DNA from: Ruminococcaceae bacterium UBA3215
GTDB taxonomy: Bacteria > Bacillota > Clostridia > Oscillospirales > Ruminococcaceae
Direction of reading: 5' to 3'
Assembly: GCA_002363155.1 (NCBI GenBank)
Contig: DEWH01000025.1
Location: 53,195-117,194, forward strand
Length of the DNA stretch: 64,000 nt
The notes below the pieces were generated by a model. That model did not search any database, was not told where the DNA came from, and saw only the letters and a list, made by a program, of their open reading frames with translations. Within the stretch, counting starts at the first letter, position 1; every line of letters begins with the position of its first letter. Below are positions 32,930 through 41,786 of the stretch, one piece after another. A program made the translations under genes and the position numbers.

Positions 32930-33405
32930 GCGTTAAGATCATCGCTGTCGGAAAGCTCAGAGAGCCGTATTTCAGAGAAGCCTTCGACGAATACGCAAAG
33001 CGTCTCTCCACGTTCTGCAAGCTCACTGTCGATGAAGTCGAGCAGGAGAAGCTTTCCGATACGCCGTCGGACAAGGAGATAGAGAAGGCTCTTTCCGCCG
33101 AAGCGGAGAACATTCTCCGGAAGATACCCGCCGGAAGCTGTGTTATCCCGATGTGCATTGAAGGCAGGCGTTACGGCAGCGAGGAGTTTGCCGGTATTAT
33201 CGGAAAAGAGCTCTCCGCAGGCACCGGAAATCTTGTATTTATCATCGGAGGTTCTTTCGGACTTGCGGACAAAGTCAAATCTGCCGGAAAGCTGAAGCTG
33301 AGTATGTCGGAGATGACATTCCCCCACAGGCTTGCAAGGATAATGCTGGCGGAACAGCTCTACCGCGCGTTCTCAATACTCAATAACAGAAAGTACCACA
33401 AGTAA
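32923..33405 (+). CDS. rlmH: 23S rRNA (pseudouridine1915-N3)-methyltransferase
   Basis: A 160-residue SPOUT-class methyltransferase modifying helix 69 of 23S rRNA. Conserved parts are KIIAVGKLREPYFREAFDEY, FIIGGSFGLAD and the knot-forming C-terminus SMSEMTFPHRLARIMLAEQLYRA (shown in pieces by its SEMTFPH and EQLYRA motifs). It ends NNRKYHK, close to the usual NGHPYHK-type end. It overlaps the upstream carboxypeptidase gene, and its stop codon abuts the next start. Confidence 0.96.
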   Translation: MVSVKIIAVGKLREPYFREAFDEYAKRLSTFCKLTVDEVEQEKLSDTPSDKEIEKALSAEAENILRKIPAGSCVIPMCIEGRRYGSEEFAGIIGKELSAGTGNLVFIIGGSFGLADKVKSAGKLKLSMSEMTFPHRLARIMLAEQLYRAFSILNNRKYHK

Positions 33406-34767
33406 ATGTACAGGATCTATTTTTATAAAGCCCTGCTGCTCGCACTCGGAGCGGCGATGCTTACCCTCGGGATAGTGATCGTGAGCCAGCGGGAAGTGCT
33501 CATCACGCCTCTCGCGTACTTTGCCGGAGCTGTCCTGATAATACACGGAGCAAACAACCTGTTTGCGTTCATTGCACACAACGGAAGGCTCGGTCAGAAG
33601 CGCCGGAAAGCAAAGCTCATTACCGCGATAGTAAATATCGGTCTCGGTATTCTGCTGTTCTCCCTGCCAAAGCTCTCGTTTGCCCTTGCCGCTTACGTTC
33701 TCGCCGCCTACCTGCTCTTCAATGCGGCATCAAAGCTCGCGGATTTCATTGTGGCAAAGATAAATCACCAGCCCGGGCATATCTTCGATCTTTTGGCATT
33801 CGCGTTCTATATGGTGTTCGTCTGTCTGATGTTCGGCACCGGACTCCGAGACGATACATTCCTTATCATTTCGGGAGTTTACTGCATTCTGTTCGGCGCG
33901 GAGATGATCTCGGATTTCATTGACCTTGTCGTCCCGCAGCGCATCAAGAACGATCTGAAAAGAAGAATACGCATTTCCCCGCCGGTATATGTTTCCACTT
34001 TCATGCCGCTGGGGACTCTGCGTTACATAAATGAATACATCTCGGTCAACGATAATCTGCCGGAACTTCCGGAAGATGACAGGGGCGACGGCTCCCCGCC
34101 GGATATCGAGATAATGGTGCATGTTTCCAACAACGGCTCGGGAAAGATCGGACACCTCGATCTTTTCTTTGACGGCGAGGTCATTTCTTACGGGAACCAC
34201 GACTGGTCTTCACACAGGCTTTTCGGAGTGTTCGGAGACGGAGTGATGTTCACGGCGGAGAAAGAGCCGTATCTCGATTTCTCGGTCACCCATGACAGGA
34301 AAATGGTCTTTGCATACGGGCTGCGTCTTACGCAGGAGCAGCTTGATGCGGTGCGTCAGGAAGTCGCACGGCTGAAAAGCATCACTGTACCGTGGAAGCC
34401 GCCGTATCAATCGGCTCTTGAGGAAAAGGGCGCCGAAAAGGTGAAGCTCACGGATTTCCACGATTATGCAAGCGAAGTCTGGAACGGAACACACGCGAAC
34501 TTCTACAAGTTCACCCACGGGAAATTCAGGACTTATTCGATACTCAGCACGAACTGTGTGCTGCTTACCGACGAGATACTCGGAAAAGCAGGGACCGACA
34601 TAGTCTGCATAAGCGGCATAGCCTCGCCGGGGATATATTACGACTATCTCGAAAGGCTTTATATGACCCATAAAACTATGGTAATATCCAAAACCATATA
34701 TGACAGAAAAACTATGAGGAAACTCAAAAAGGAAAGGACGAACAAAAATGAGCGAAGTATATCTTGA
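33406..34767 (+). CDS. DUF308/HdeD-like membrane protein fused to a possible papain-like hydrolase domain
   Basis: A 453-residue protein. Residues 1-180 contain about six hydrophobic segments in the paired pattern of DUF308/HdeD. The soluble C-terminal part has GHLDLFFDGEVISYGNHD (about 240-260) and, about 130 residues later, STNCVLLTDEILG. A His-first, Cys-later order in such motifs is seen in permuted papain-like (NlpC/P60, DUF4105-like) enzymes; this reading is tentative. It starts directly after the rlmH stop codon and overlaps the next gene by 20 bp. Function unknown. Confidence 0.7.
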   Translation: MYRIYFYKALLLALGAAMLTLGIVIVSQREVLITPLAYFAGAVLIIHGANNLFAFIAHNGRLGQKRRKAKLITAIVNIGLGILLFSLPKLSFALAAYVLAAYLLFNAASKLADFIVAKINHQPGHIFDLLAFAFYMVFVCLMFGTGLRDDTFLIISGVYCILFGAEMISDFIDLVVPQRIKNDLKRRIRISPPVYVSTFMPLGTLRYINEYISVNDNLPELPEDDRGDGSPPDIEIMVHVSNNGSGKIGHLDLFFDGEVISYGNHDWSSHRLFGVFGDGVMFTAEKEPYLDFSVTHDRKMVFAYGLRLTQEQLDAVRQEVARLKSITVPWKPPYQSALEEKGAEKVKLTDFHDYASEVWNGTHANFYKFTHGKFRTYSILSTNCVLLTDEILGKAGTDIVCISGIASPGIYYDYLERLYMTHKTMVISKTIYDRKTMRKLKKERTNKNERSIS

Positions 34768-35854
34768 CGACCGTTTCAAAGGAGTAATGCTGGGACTTGC
34801 GATAGGAGACGCATTCGGATACCCTATCGAGCTTATGGATTACGACGCGATCTGCGAAAGATTCGAGAAGAAGGGCTGCCTTGACCTTGCAGTCAGCAAG
34901 AGAACCGGCACAGCGCTCTTTACCGACGATACACAGCTTTCGCTGTTCACCGCGGACGGTCTTCTCTGGGCGCACAGCGCAGGTGCAGATGACGGTCAGG
35001 TAAACTATGAGGATTACATCTTCCTCTCGTATCAGGTATGGCTCTATACTCAGACCAAGACTGTTGCCGGCAAGGAATATGCATGGCTGTTCGACCCTGC
35101 ACAGAACGCATACAAGCTGAGACTTCTGAAAGCAAAGGGGCTCTACAAGAAGCGCACAGCCGATACAAAGAACATCGACGCTCTGCTCAAGATCAAGAAT
35201 ATGGCATACGGTACTCCCGAACGCCGTCTCAACTCCAACAAGGATAACGGTGCTGTCAAGCGTTCCGCACCGATCGGACTGTACTTCTACAATGACACGA
35301 AGAAGGCTTTCGATATGGGCTGCCGCGCAGGTGCTATCACTCACGGCGATCCGGTAGGCTACATCTCGGCAGGCTGCTATGCTGCGATCATCGCAGAGAT
35401 CGTAAACGGCGCAGAGATCGAAGATGCCGTAAAGACTGTTATAAAGCTGCTTGACGGCGTGGCTGACGGAGAAGTGCTGAAAAAGACTCTCCAGTATGCA
35501 CTTGATCTCGTAGGCAACGACGAGGTTGATCCCATGTCCGCAGTTAAGAAAATGGGTTACGGATTTGAGGCATACGAAGCTCTCGCTATCGCCGTTTACT
35601 GCGCAGTTCTCCACTGCGACAGTCCCCGCCACGCTATCCAGCTTGCCGCGAACCACGACGGCGCAAGCGATACCTGTGCGTCAATGACCGGCGCAATGCT
35701 CGGCGCTTATTTCGGAATACAGGGCTTCCCCAAGAAGTGGGTGGAGAAGCTCCAGTACAAGAACCTTATCTCCGCTATAGCCGACAGACTCCTCAAAGTA
35801 GTATATACCCCCGATGAGCCAGTCCAGGAAGAACCCGCCGCTGACGAGGAATAA
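34748..35854 (+). CDS. ADP-ribosylglycohydrolase family protein
   Basis: A 368-residue all-helical enzyme of the DraG/ARH family, removing ADP-ribose from proteins or small molecules with two magnesium ions. Metal-binding motifs are LAIGDAFG, FTDDTQ near residue 58, THGDP, and NHDGASDT in the C-terminal half. The last motif is the usual D-G-D/S-D metal site with Ala-Ser inside. It follows AAAGGAAAGGACG and overlaps the preceding gene. The acidic tail EEPAADEE ends just before repeat copy G. Confidence 0.92.
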   Translation: MSEVYLDDRFKGVMLGLAIGDAFGYPIELMDYDAICERFEKKGCLDLAVSKRTGTALFTDDTQLSLFTADGLLWAHSAGADDGQVNYEDYIFLSYQVWLYTQTKTVAGKEYAWLFDPAQNAYKLRLLKAKGLYKKRTADTKNIDALLKIKNMAYGTPERRLNSNKDNGAVKRSAPIGLYFYNDTKKAFDMGCRAGAITHGDPVGYISAGCYAAIIAEIVNGAEIEDAVKTVIKLLDGVADGEVLKKTLQYALDLVGNDEVDPMSAVKKMGYGFEAYEALAIAVYCAVLHCDSPRHAIQLAANHDGASDTCASMTGAMLGAYFGIQGFPKKWVEKLQYKNLISAIADRLLKVVYTPDEPVQEEPAADEE

Positions 35855-35869
35855 TAAGAGAGAATTTTC

Positions 35870-35970
35870 AGAGATTATTACAGACGGGGCTTTGCCCCGA
35901 ACCCCACCAACCCCTTTAAAAAGGGGTTGGATCCCTAAACCTGATCGCTTCGCAGCTGAATCCGGAAGTT
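35870..35970 (+). repeat. 3' repeat module, copy G
   Basis: GAGAATTTTCAGAGATT is followed by GGGGCTTTGCCCC, CAACCCCTTTAAAAAGGGGTTG, GGATCCCTAAACCTGATC, then a GCTTCGCAGC stem instead of CCGTAATACGG. It lies 15 bp after the glycohydrolase stop codon. No terminator hairpin follows before the rel gene. Confidence 0.85.
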
Positions 35971-36040
35971 ATTCGGGACGATAGAGAGACACATATATAA
36001 GAGAGATATTAAACAGAACAAAAGAAAGGAAGGACAATGC

Positions 36041-38200
36041 ATGCTTTATACGATAGAATACCTTACGGAGAAGATAAAGGCAAGTGAAAAGCCTTATGAC
36101 CTCGAAAAGATCATAGCTGCGTATGAGGTTGCAAATGAAGCGCATTCAGGCGTAAAGCGCAGCTCCGGTGAACCGTATATCACACACCCTATCGCCGTTG
36201 CCTGTATCCTTCTCGAGTTCTGTATGGATACCGACACTATCTGCGCAGCACTGCTCCATGATGTTGTGGAAGATACCGATGTATCGCTGGATACACTGAA
36301 GCGCAAGTTCGGCGATGATGTGGCAAACCTCGTTGACGGAGTTACAAAGATAGGTCAGGTCCCGCTGAACAACACCAAGGAGGAACAGCAGGCAGAGAAT
36401 ATCCGGAAGATACTCATAGCGATGTCTAAGGATATCCGCGTTATCATCATCAAGCTTGCTGACCGTCTGCATAATATGCGGACTATTATGTACCGTCCGC
36501 CTGAGAAACAGCGCAAGAAGGCTCTCGAAACCATGAACTTCTACGCGCCTATTGCCCACCGCCTCGGTATGAGCGCAGTCAAGGAGGAAATGGAGGATAT
36601 CTCTATCCGTATCCTTGACCCCTACGGCTCAAAGGCAATAGAGGAGATGCTCGATAAGCACAAGGAACAGCGGGATACCTTTATTGATATAATCAAAGAG
36701 CGCATAAGAGAGCGTATCAGCGATATCCAGCCACCGCCCACTATCGAAGGCAGAGTAAAAAGCGTGTACAGCATATATAAGAAAGTATATGTTAAGGGCA
36801 AGAGCTTTGATGAGATATACGATATATACGCTGTGAGAGTTATCGTGCAGACGGTTATCGAGTGCTACAATGTTCTCGGTATAATACACGATATCTTCAA
36901 GCCTATTCCCTACCGGTTCAAGGACTATATCGCCACCCCGAAGCCTAACCGCTACCAGTCGCTTCATACAACGGTAATAGGACGCGAGGGCATTCCCTTT
37001 GAAGTGCAGATACGCACCTACGAGATGCACAACACCGCTCAGTACGGTATCGCAGCGCACTGGAAGTATAAAGCGGGGCTCACCGGAAATGTTACCGGCG
37101 AGAAGAGATTTGACTGGATAAGGCATATTCTCGAACAGCAGCAGGATTCCGATGATATAGATCAGCTTGCAGATGCGATAAAGGTAGATCTTGCGCCGGA
37201 CGATGTTTATGTGTTCACGCCCAAGGGCGATGTTATCACTCTTCCGGCAGGTTCGACAGTCATAGATTTTGCGTATGCGATACATACGCAGGTCGGCAAC
37301 CACATGACCGGAGCAAAAGTCGGCGGAAGAATGATCCGCTTCGACTATAAGCTGAAAACCGGTGATATCGTGGAAGTCGTTACTTCCCCCGGCGCAGGTC
37401 CCAACCGTAACTGGCTGGAGATCGCAAAGACCACCGAAGCGCGGGCAAAGATACGCTCGTGGTTCAAGCGGGAGTGCCGTGAGGAGAACATTCAGGAAGG
37501 TATGGCTTCTATCGAGCTTGAATTCCGCAGAAACAATATGATCCCCTCCCCGGACTTCATTCTGGAGCTTGCGAAACTACAGCACTTCGATAATGCGGAA
37601 GATTTCTATGCCGCGATAGGCTACGGCGGCGTTATCCTCTCAAAGATAATGCAGCGGGCGAAAGACCTGTACAACGCGAGAAATGCGGACAAGATACAGG
37701 AAACCGATGAGGAGATAATGAACCGCAGCATCAACCGCAGGCGCAAGGGCGGTGTTGTTGTGGAAGGTATCGACAATTGCCTTATAAAGTTCGCAAAATG
37801 CTGCAATCCGCTGCCCGGCGATGAGATCATAGGCTTCATCACGCGCGGTTACGGCGTTTCGGTGCATAAGAAAGACTGCATGAATGTAGTCAACTCGCCG
37901 GAATCCGAGAAGGAACGCTGGATAAATGTTTACTGGGCAAGCGGAACGGAATCGGAAAGCTATAATGCCACAATAGATATCATTGCGGAAGACCGCACCG
38001 CGCTTATAGCGGATATCACTTCCTCCATTGCCGCAAGCAGACTGCCGATACGTCAGATCACCGCGCATCAGCTGAAAAACGGCAACGGAAATGTGATCGT
38101 CACCGTTGAAGTCGCAAGCCTTGAACAGCTGAATGCCCTTATCAACCGGATCTGCAAGATACAGGGCGTAATAAGTGCGGAAAGAACGGGAATTGTCTGA
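36041..38200 (+). CDS. Bifunctional (p)ppGpp synthetase/hydrolase
   Basis: A 719-residue Rel/SpoT-type enzyme controlling the stringent response. The N-terminal HD hydrolase domain has HPIAVACILLE, HDVVEDTD and RLHNMRT. The synthetase domain contains KPNRYQSLHTTVIG and EVQIRTYEMHNTAQYGIAAHW. TGS (VYVFTPKGDVITLPAGSTVIDFAY in its usual place), a helical region, the CCNP zinc finger motif KCCNPLPGD and a C-terminal ACT domain follow. The full-length long form is present. The start follows AAGGAAGGAC. Confidence 0.96.
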   Translation: MLYTIEYLTEKIKASEKPYDLEKIIAAYEVANEAHSGVKRSSGEPYITHPIAVACILLEFCMDTDTICAALLHDVVEDTDVSLDTLKRKFGDDVANLVDGVTKIGQVPLNNTKEEQQAENIRKILIAMSKDIRVIIIKLADRLHNMRTIMYRPPEKQRKKALETMNFYAPIAHRLGMSAVKEEMEDISIRILDPYGSKAIEEMLDKHKEQRDTFIDIIKERIRERISDIQPPPTIEGRVKSVYSIYKKVYVKGKSFDEIYDIYAVRVIVQTVIECYNVLGIIHDIFKPIPYRFKDYIATPKPNRYQSLHTTVIGREGIPFEVQIRTYEMHNTAQYGIAAHWKYKAGLTGNVTGEKRFDWIRHILEQQQDSDDIDQLADAIKVDLAPDDVYVFTPKGDVITLPAGSTVIDFAYAIHTQVGNHMTGAKVGGRMIRFDYKLKTGDIVEVVTSPGAGPNRNWLEIAKTTEARAKIRSWFKRECREENIQEGMASIELEFRRNNMIPSPDFILELAKLQHFDNAEDFYAAIGYGGVILSKIMQRAKDLYNARNADKIQETDEEIMNRSINRRRKGGVVVEGIDNCLIKFAKCCNPLPGDEIIGFITRGYGVSVHKKDCMNVVNSPESEKERWINVYWASGTESESYNATIDIIAEDRTALIADITSSIAASRLPIRQITAHQLKNGNGNVIVTVEVASLEQLNALINRICKIQGVISAERTGIV

Positions 38201-38206
38201 AATCTC

Positions 38207-38235
38207 TTGCTTTTTTTACAGAGATGTGATATAAT
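38207..38235 (+). promoter_or_regulatory. Sigma-A promoter of the DtxR-family gene
   Basis: TTGCTT and TATAAT with a 17-bp spacer, beginning 7 bp after the rel stop codon. Confidence 0.65.
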
Positions 38236-38297
38236 TAGTTTATAAACCGTATAAGCTGTGCGGTCGGAGATCCAATACTAACTGCAGGAGGTCAGAT

Positions 38298-38669
38298 ATG
38301 AATTTGCAGGAATCCGGAGAGATGTATCTTGAGACTATACTTATCCTCTCCGAAAAGAAAAATGATGTAAGATCTATTGATATCTGCGAGGAAATGGGTT
38401 TCTCAAAGCCGAGCATAAGCCGCGCGATTCACCTTCTTGAGGACGGCGGATACCTCGATATCGACAACAGCGGATATATCACGCTTACCGATCTCGGACG
38501 CGAGATCGCGGAGAAGATATATGAACGCCATAAAGTTCTCACTGCCCTGTTCACAGCTATCGGCGTGGACGAGGATACCGCGTCGGAGGACGCGTGCAGG
38601 ATCGAACACGTTATAAGCGACAAGACTTTTCAGGCGATAAAGACTCACATGAAAGAACACAATATGTAA
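38298..38669 (+). CDS. DtxR/MntR-family metal-dependent regulator
   Basis: A 123-residue iron- or manganese-dependent repressor of the short MntR type. The helix-turn-helix is SIDICEEMGFSKPSISRAIHLLE. The dimerisation domain has the metal-ligand pattern E-RHKVL, EDACRIEH and HVISDKTF. It follows GCAGGAGGTC and forms a single-gene unit with its own terminator. Its targets are not visible in the window. Confidence 0.92.
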   Translation: MNLQESGEMYLETILILSEKKNDVRSIDICEEMGFSKPSISRAIHLLEDGGYLDIDNSGYITLTDLGREIAEKIYERHKVLTALFTAIGVDEDTASEDACRIEHVISDKTFQAIKTHMKEHNM

Positions 38670-38677
38670 ATCGGATC

Positions 38678-38710
38678 TTCCCCGTGTGCCGCAGAACGGT
38701 ATGCGGGGAA
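38678..38710 (+). terminator. Terminator of the DtxR-family gene
   Basis: TTCCCCG and CGGGGAA outer arms with wobble-paired inner bases (38678-38691 with 38697-38710); the T-run is short. Confidence 0.6.
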
Positions 38711-38766
38711 TACCTTTGACTGTGCAAAAAAATCACGCCTTTCTTCCCAAAAAATCGCAAAAACTA

Positions 38767-38795
38767 TTGATTAATCGTGATTTTTATTGTATAAT
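38767..38795 (+). promoter_or_regulatory. Sigma-A promoter of the SGNH cluster
   Basis: TTGATT and TATAAT with a 17-bp spacer. Confidence 0.75.
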
Positions 38796-38846
38796 AAAGA
38801 ATAGTGCCTTTGCGGAATAACAGATAACGGAAGGAAGAAACATATA

Positions 38847-39731
38847 ATGGCAAAAAAGAACAAGGTTGACGGTATCTCACTCGCTATCGTCATTCTCAAT
38901 ATAGCAATAGTAGCGGTGCTGATACTGCTTGTTGTGCTTATATACCTCTATATGACCGGCAAGCTGGAGCCTGCCGATGTCGCAAATATGGACCAGCCGA
39001 AGGAAGCTGCATCTATCGTGACTACGGTAATAACCACCGATACAGTGGAGACTGAGACCGAGCCGGAAGAGGAGACTGCCGAAACTACAACAGAAACCGA
39101 ACCGGAGGAGACAGAGCCTTCCGAAGAAGAGACAGAGGAAAGCACGCTCACTGCGATAGAATCGGACAGCTATGACGAGTCATTCTTCGCAAATGACTAC
39201 TTCATAGGCGACTCGATATATACGGGACTTATAAATTACGGCTACTTCCCCGAAAGCCAGGTGTTCGCACAGGTAGGTCTTAATCCCGACAGCGCACTCA
39301 CCAAGGAGGAAGGCGGATATACCGCCGTAAGCAAGGCAGAAGCCATGCAGCCGAAGAGGATCTTCATAATGCTCGGTTCAAACGGTCTCGCTTACCTCGG
39401 AAACACCCACATGGCAGATCAGATGAAGGTGCTGGTGGAACAGCTCAGAGAAGTCTGCCCCGACAGCTATATCTACGTCGTTTCCATACCGCCTGTTACC
39501 AAGGAGCATGATGCCGAGGGTCAGGAGACAATGGTTATGGTCAACGGATACAACAAGCTTCTGAAGAGTATGTGCGAAGAAGCGGGAGTGGTTTACCTCG
39601 ATCTTTGCAGCAAGCTTGAAGACAATACCGGCTATTTCTCCGAAGCTTATGCGGAAGCTGACGGTCTGCACTTCCTCGGAACAGCGTATAAGCGTATGCT
39701 CTCGTTCTTCCAGAGGTCAATCGAGTTATAA
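38847..39731 (+). CDS. Membrane-anchored SGNH-type hydrolase
   Basis: A 294-residue protein with a short basic N-terminus, one membrane segment (about 10-35), a Glu/Thr-rich linker (about 50-105) and an extracellular SGNH/GDSL hydrolase domain. Catalytic blocks are FIGDSIYTG (Ser), FIMLGSNGL (Gly/Asn) and DGLHFLG (Asp-His). It probably removes or transfers an acyl group on a cell-envelope polymer; the substrate is unknown. The next gene is a close paralogue starting 2 bp after the stop codon. Confidence 0.87.
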   Translation: MAKKNKVDGISLAIVILNIAIVAVLILLVVLIYLYMTGKLEPADVANMDQPKEAASIVTTVITTDTVETETEPEEETAETTTETEPEETEPSEEETEESTLTAIESDSYDESFFANDYFIGDSIYTGLINYGYFPESQVFAQVGLNPDSALTKEEGGYTAVSKAEAMQPKRIFIMLGSNGLAYLGNTHMADQMKVLVEQLREVCPDSYIYVVSIPPVTKEHDAEGQETMVMVNGYNKLLKSMCEEAGVVYLDLCSKLEDNTGYFSEAYAEADGLHFLGTAYKRMLSFFQRSIEL

Positions 39732-39733
39732 AA

Positions 39734-40738
39734 ATGAGACGATCAGAGATATGCGCAGTCTGCGCAATTATCACAGCTGTGATGATCTGTGCGTCTTCAT
39801 GCGGCGGCAGCGATAAACCGCAGGAACCACCGGAAACGAAGAAAACTGCTGTTACAGCGTCCGCCGAAGCATCGCAGAATATTATAACGGGCTTCATTGA
39901 TCTGTCAGACGACGATGATGCCGCACCTCCCGCACCTGTGACGGAACCGGAGACCGAAGATGCCGCGGAATCGGCGGAGGAAAGCTCTTCCGGGATCACA
40001 GACGGCTCCCCTGCCCTGCCGGAAACGGCTGCACCGGAGACGGAAGCTGTCACGGAAACAACAACTGCCGTTACAGAGGAAACGACTGTGCAGACTTCTG
40101 CGGAAACAACAGCACAGACGACGGCGGAAACTACAGCCGGGACAACTGCGGAAACCACAGCGGCTCCCGCTTCCGGAAGCTATGACCCGTCATTCTTCGC
40201 AAACGACTACTTTATCGGAGATTCGATATACACCGGGCTTACCGGATACGGCTATTTTCCGGATTCGCAGGTATTCGCAAAAATCGGACTCAATCCCCAG
40301 AGCGCAAGAACGGCTGAACTGAAAGGTATGACAGCTGTATCAAAAGCACAGGGTCTCCAGCCTGCGCGGATATATATTATGCTTGGCTCAAACGGGCTTG
40401 CGTATATGGGCAACGCGAATATGACAAACAATATGAAGCTGCTGGTTGAAGACCTTAAAGCGGTCTGCCCGGACAGCACTGTCTGCGTAGTTTCGATACC
40501 GCCTGTCACAAAAGCACATAACGATGCAGGTCAGGAAACAATGGATATGGTGAACGATTATAACTCCCGGCTGAAAACTATGGCATCGGAAGCCGGTGTC
40601 ACATACCTCGATCTTTGTTCACAGCTTCTGAACGAGGACGGTTATTTTTCAAAAACATACGCGGAAGCGGACGGACTGCATTTTCTCGGCGCCGCTTACA
40701 AGCGTATGCTGTCATTCTTCCAGTCGTCAGTGAGCTGA
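39734..40738 (+). CDS. SGNH-type hydrolase lipoprotein, paralogue of the preceding gene
   Basis: A 334-residue protein with the same catalytic domain as its neighbour (FANDYFIGDSIYTGL, IMLGSNGLAYMGN, SIPPVTKAH, DGLHFLGAAYKRML). Anchoring differs: it has a lipoprotein signal with lipobox near CASSCGG instead of a transmembrane helix. A long Glu/Thr/Ala linker (about residues 60-150) contains repeated ETTA units. Tandem duplication followed by change of the N-terminal anchor is the simplest history. Confidence 0.87.
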   Translation: MRRSEICAVCAIITAVMICASSCGGSDKPQEPPETKKTAVTASAEASQNIITGFIDLSDDDDAAPPAPVTEPETEDAAESAEESSSGITDGSPALPETAAPETEAVTETTTAVTEETTVQTSAETTAQTTAETTAGTTAETTAAPASGSYDPSFFANDYFIGDSIYTGLTGYGYFPDSQVFAKIGLNPQSARTAELKGMTAVSKAQGLQPARIYIMLGSNGLAYMGNANMTNNMKLLVEDLKAVCPDSTVCVVSIPPVTKAHNDAGQETMDMVNDYNSRLKTMASEAGVTYLDLCSQLLNEDGYFSKTYAEADGLHFLGAAYKRMLSFFQSSVS

Positions 40739-40787
40739 TCTCACGGTCATAAATATAAAAAGAGAAAAAAGAAAGGAAAAGAAAAAA

Positions 40788-41324
40788 ATGAAAAAGAAGA
40801 TCTTATTTGCAATGCTTACCGCAGTTCTTGCCGTAACCGCAGCTTCCTGCGGAGGAAACACTCCCGCTTCCACCACCAAGGCATCTGAGGCTCCTGCATC
40901 AACGGCAGATACCGCAGCAGCCGAACCTGCTTCGGACGCTGCCGCTGCCGATATCACAAAGGCAGTACTCGATGAAGTTCCGATAAACTCGGCATTCGAG
41001 AAGAAAAAGGAATCCCTGCCGGATTACTTTGACGGACTTGATGTTGATGCAATAGAGGATTTCTCATATTATATCTGCGCTTCGGGCGCATATCCGGACG
41101 AGATCGCAGTGTTCCGCTTCAAAACCAGCGACAATGCGGACAGTGCAGTAAAAGCAGTAGTTGACAGACTTGCCTATCAGAAGGAAACGTATGAGACATA
41201 CACTCCCGATGAGATGTACAAGATCGACGGCGCTGTGATACAGCAGTCGGGAAACTGGGTTTATTATCTCGTAACAAGCGACAACGAAAAGGCTGAAAGC
41301 ATAGTAAAGGGATTCCTCGGATAA
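40788..41324 (+). CDS. DUF4358 family lipoprotein
   Basis: A 178-residue secreted lipoprotein with lipobox AASCG (Cys21) and an Ala/Ser/Thr linker. The DUF4358 body has DYFDGLDVDAIEDFSYYICASGAYPDEIAVF, read in parts as the family's central strand, a helix AVKAVVDRLAYQKETYETY, and the closing NWVYYLVTSDNEKAE. It follows the SGNH pair by 49 bp and is likely in the same operon. Function unknown. Confidence 0.85.
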   Translation: MKKKILFAMLTAVLAVTAASCGGNTPASTTKASEAPASTADTAAAEPASDAAAADITKAVLDEVPINSAFEKKKESLPDYFDGLDVDAIEDFSYYICASGAYPDEIAVFRFKTSDNADSAVKAVVDRLAYQKETYETYTPDEMYKIDGAVIQQSGNWVYYLVTSDNEKAESIVKGFLG

Positions 41325-41350
41325 ATCCCGAAGCAAGGACGGAGGCAGTT

Positions 41351-41710
41351 ATGGCGGGCGAATGTCTTGTAATAGCACTTATATTGGGCGTTCTCAACGT
41401 CGGATTTTTCCGCGCTCACAGAAAGAACTGGGGGCTTGCGGTATTGCCGCTCGGATTTGTCCCGTTCGTTACCGGCATCGTCCTATATACCGCGGAGCAT
41501 TTATTCCATTACGAGTTCACATTTCTGCTCCCTATGATACTGATCGTAACTTCGCTTATGGTCTCGTGTATCTGGATCGGACTTGCAAGCGCGATACTGA
41601 TAAAGACGAAGCGAATGAGGGTATATTACCTCGCCGCTTCCGTCGGATTCGTCTTTACGCTCTCTATCATAATGCTTCTTAAATACTACTGGCTTTTCTT
41701 TACAGCATGA
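41351..41710 (+). CDS. Small four-helix membrane protein
   Basis: A 119-residue protein with four hydrophobic segments (about 3-18, 26-48, 56-80, 88-115) and basic loops. I do not recognise a family. It follows ACGGAGGCAG and lies 26 bp after the DUF4358 gene, before a strong terminator, so it closes the SGNH-DUF4358 operon. Confidence 0.75.
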   Translation: MAGECLVIALILGVLNVGFFRAHRKNWGLAVLPLGFVPFVTGIVLYTAEHLFHYEFTFLLPMILIVTSLMVSCIWIGLASAILIKTKRMRVYYLAASVGFVFTLSIIMLLKYYWLFFTA

Positions 41711-41714
41711 AAAT

Positions 41715-41746
41715 ACCCCCTGCACGATCATTACCGTGCAGGGGGT
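41715..41746. terminator. Terminator between convergent genes
   Basis: A perfect 12-bp stem ACCCCCTGCACG with 41735-41746, serving the small membrane protein gene and possibly the surface protein gene. Confidence 0.85.
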
Positions 41747-41786
41747 TGTTTGTTATTTCTTCTCTCTCAACATTGAAATCCGCTAA

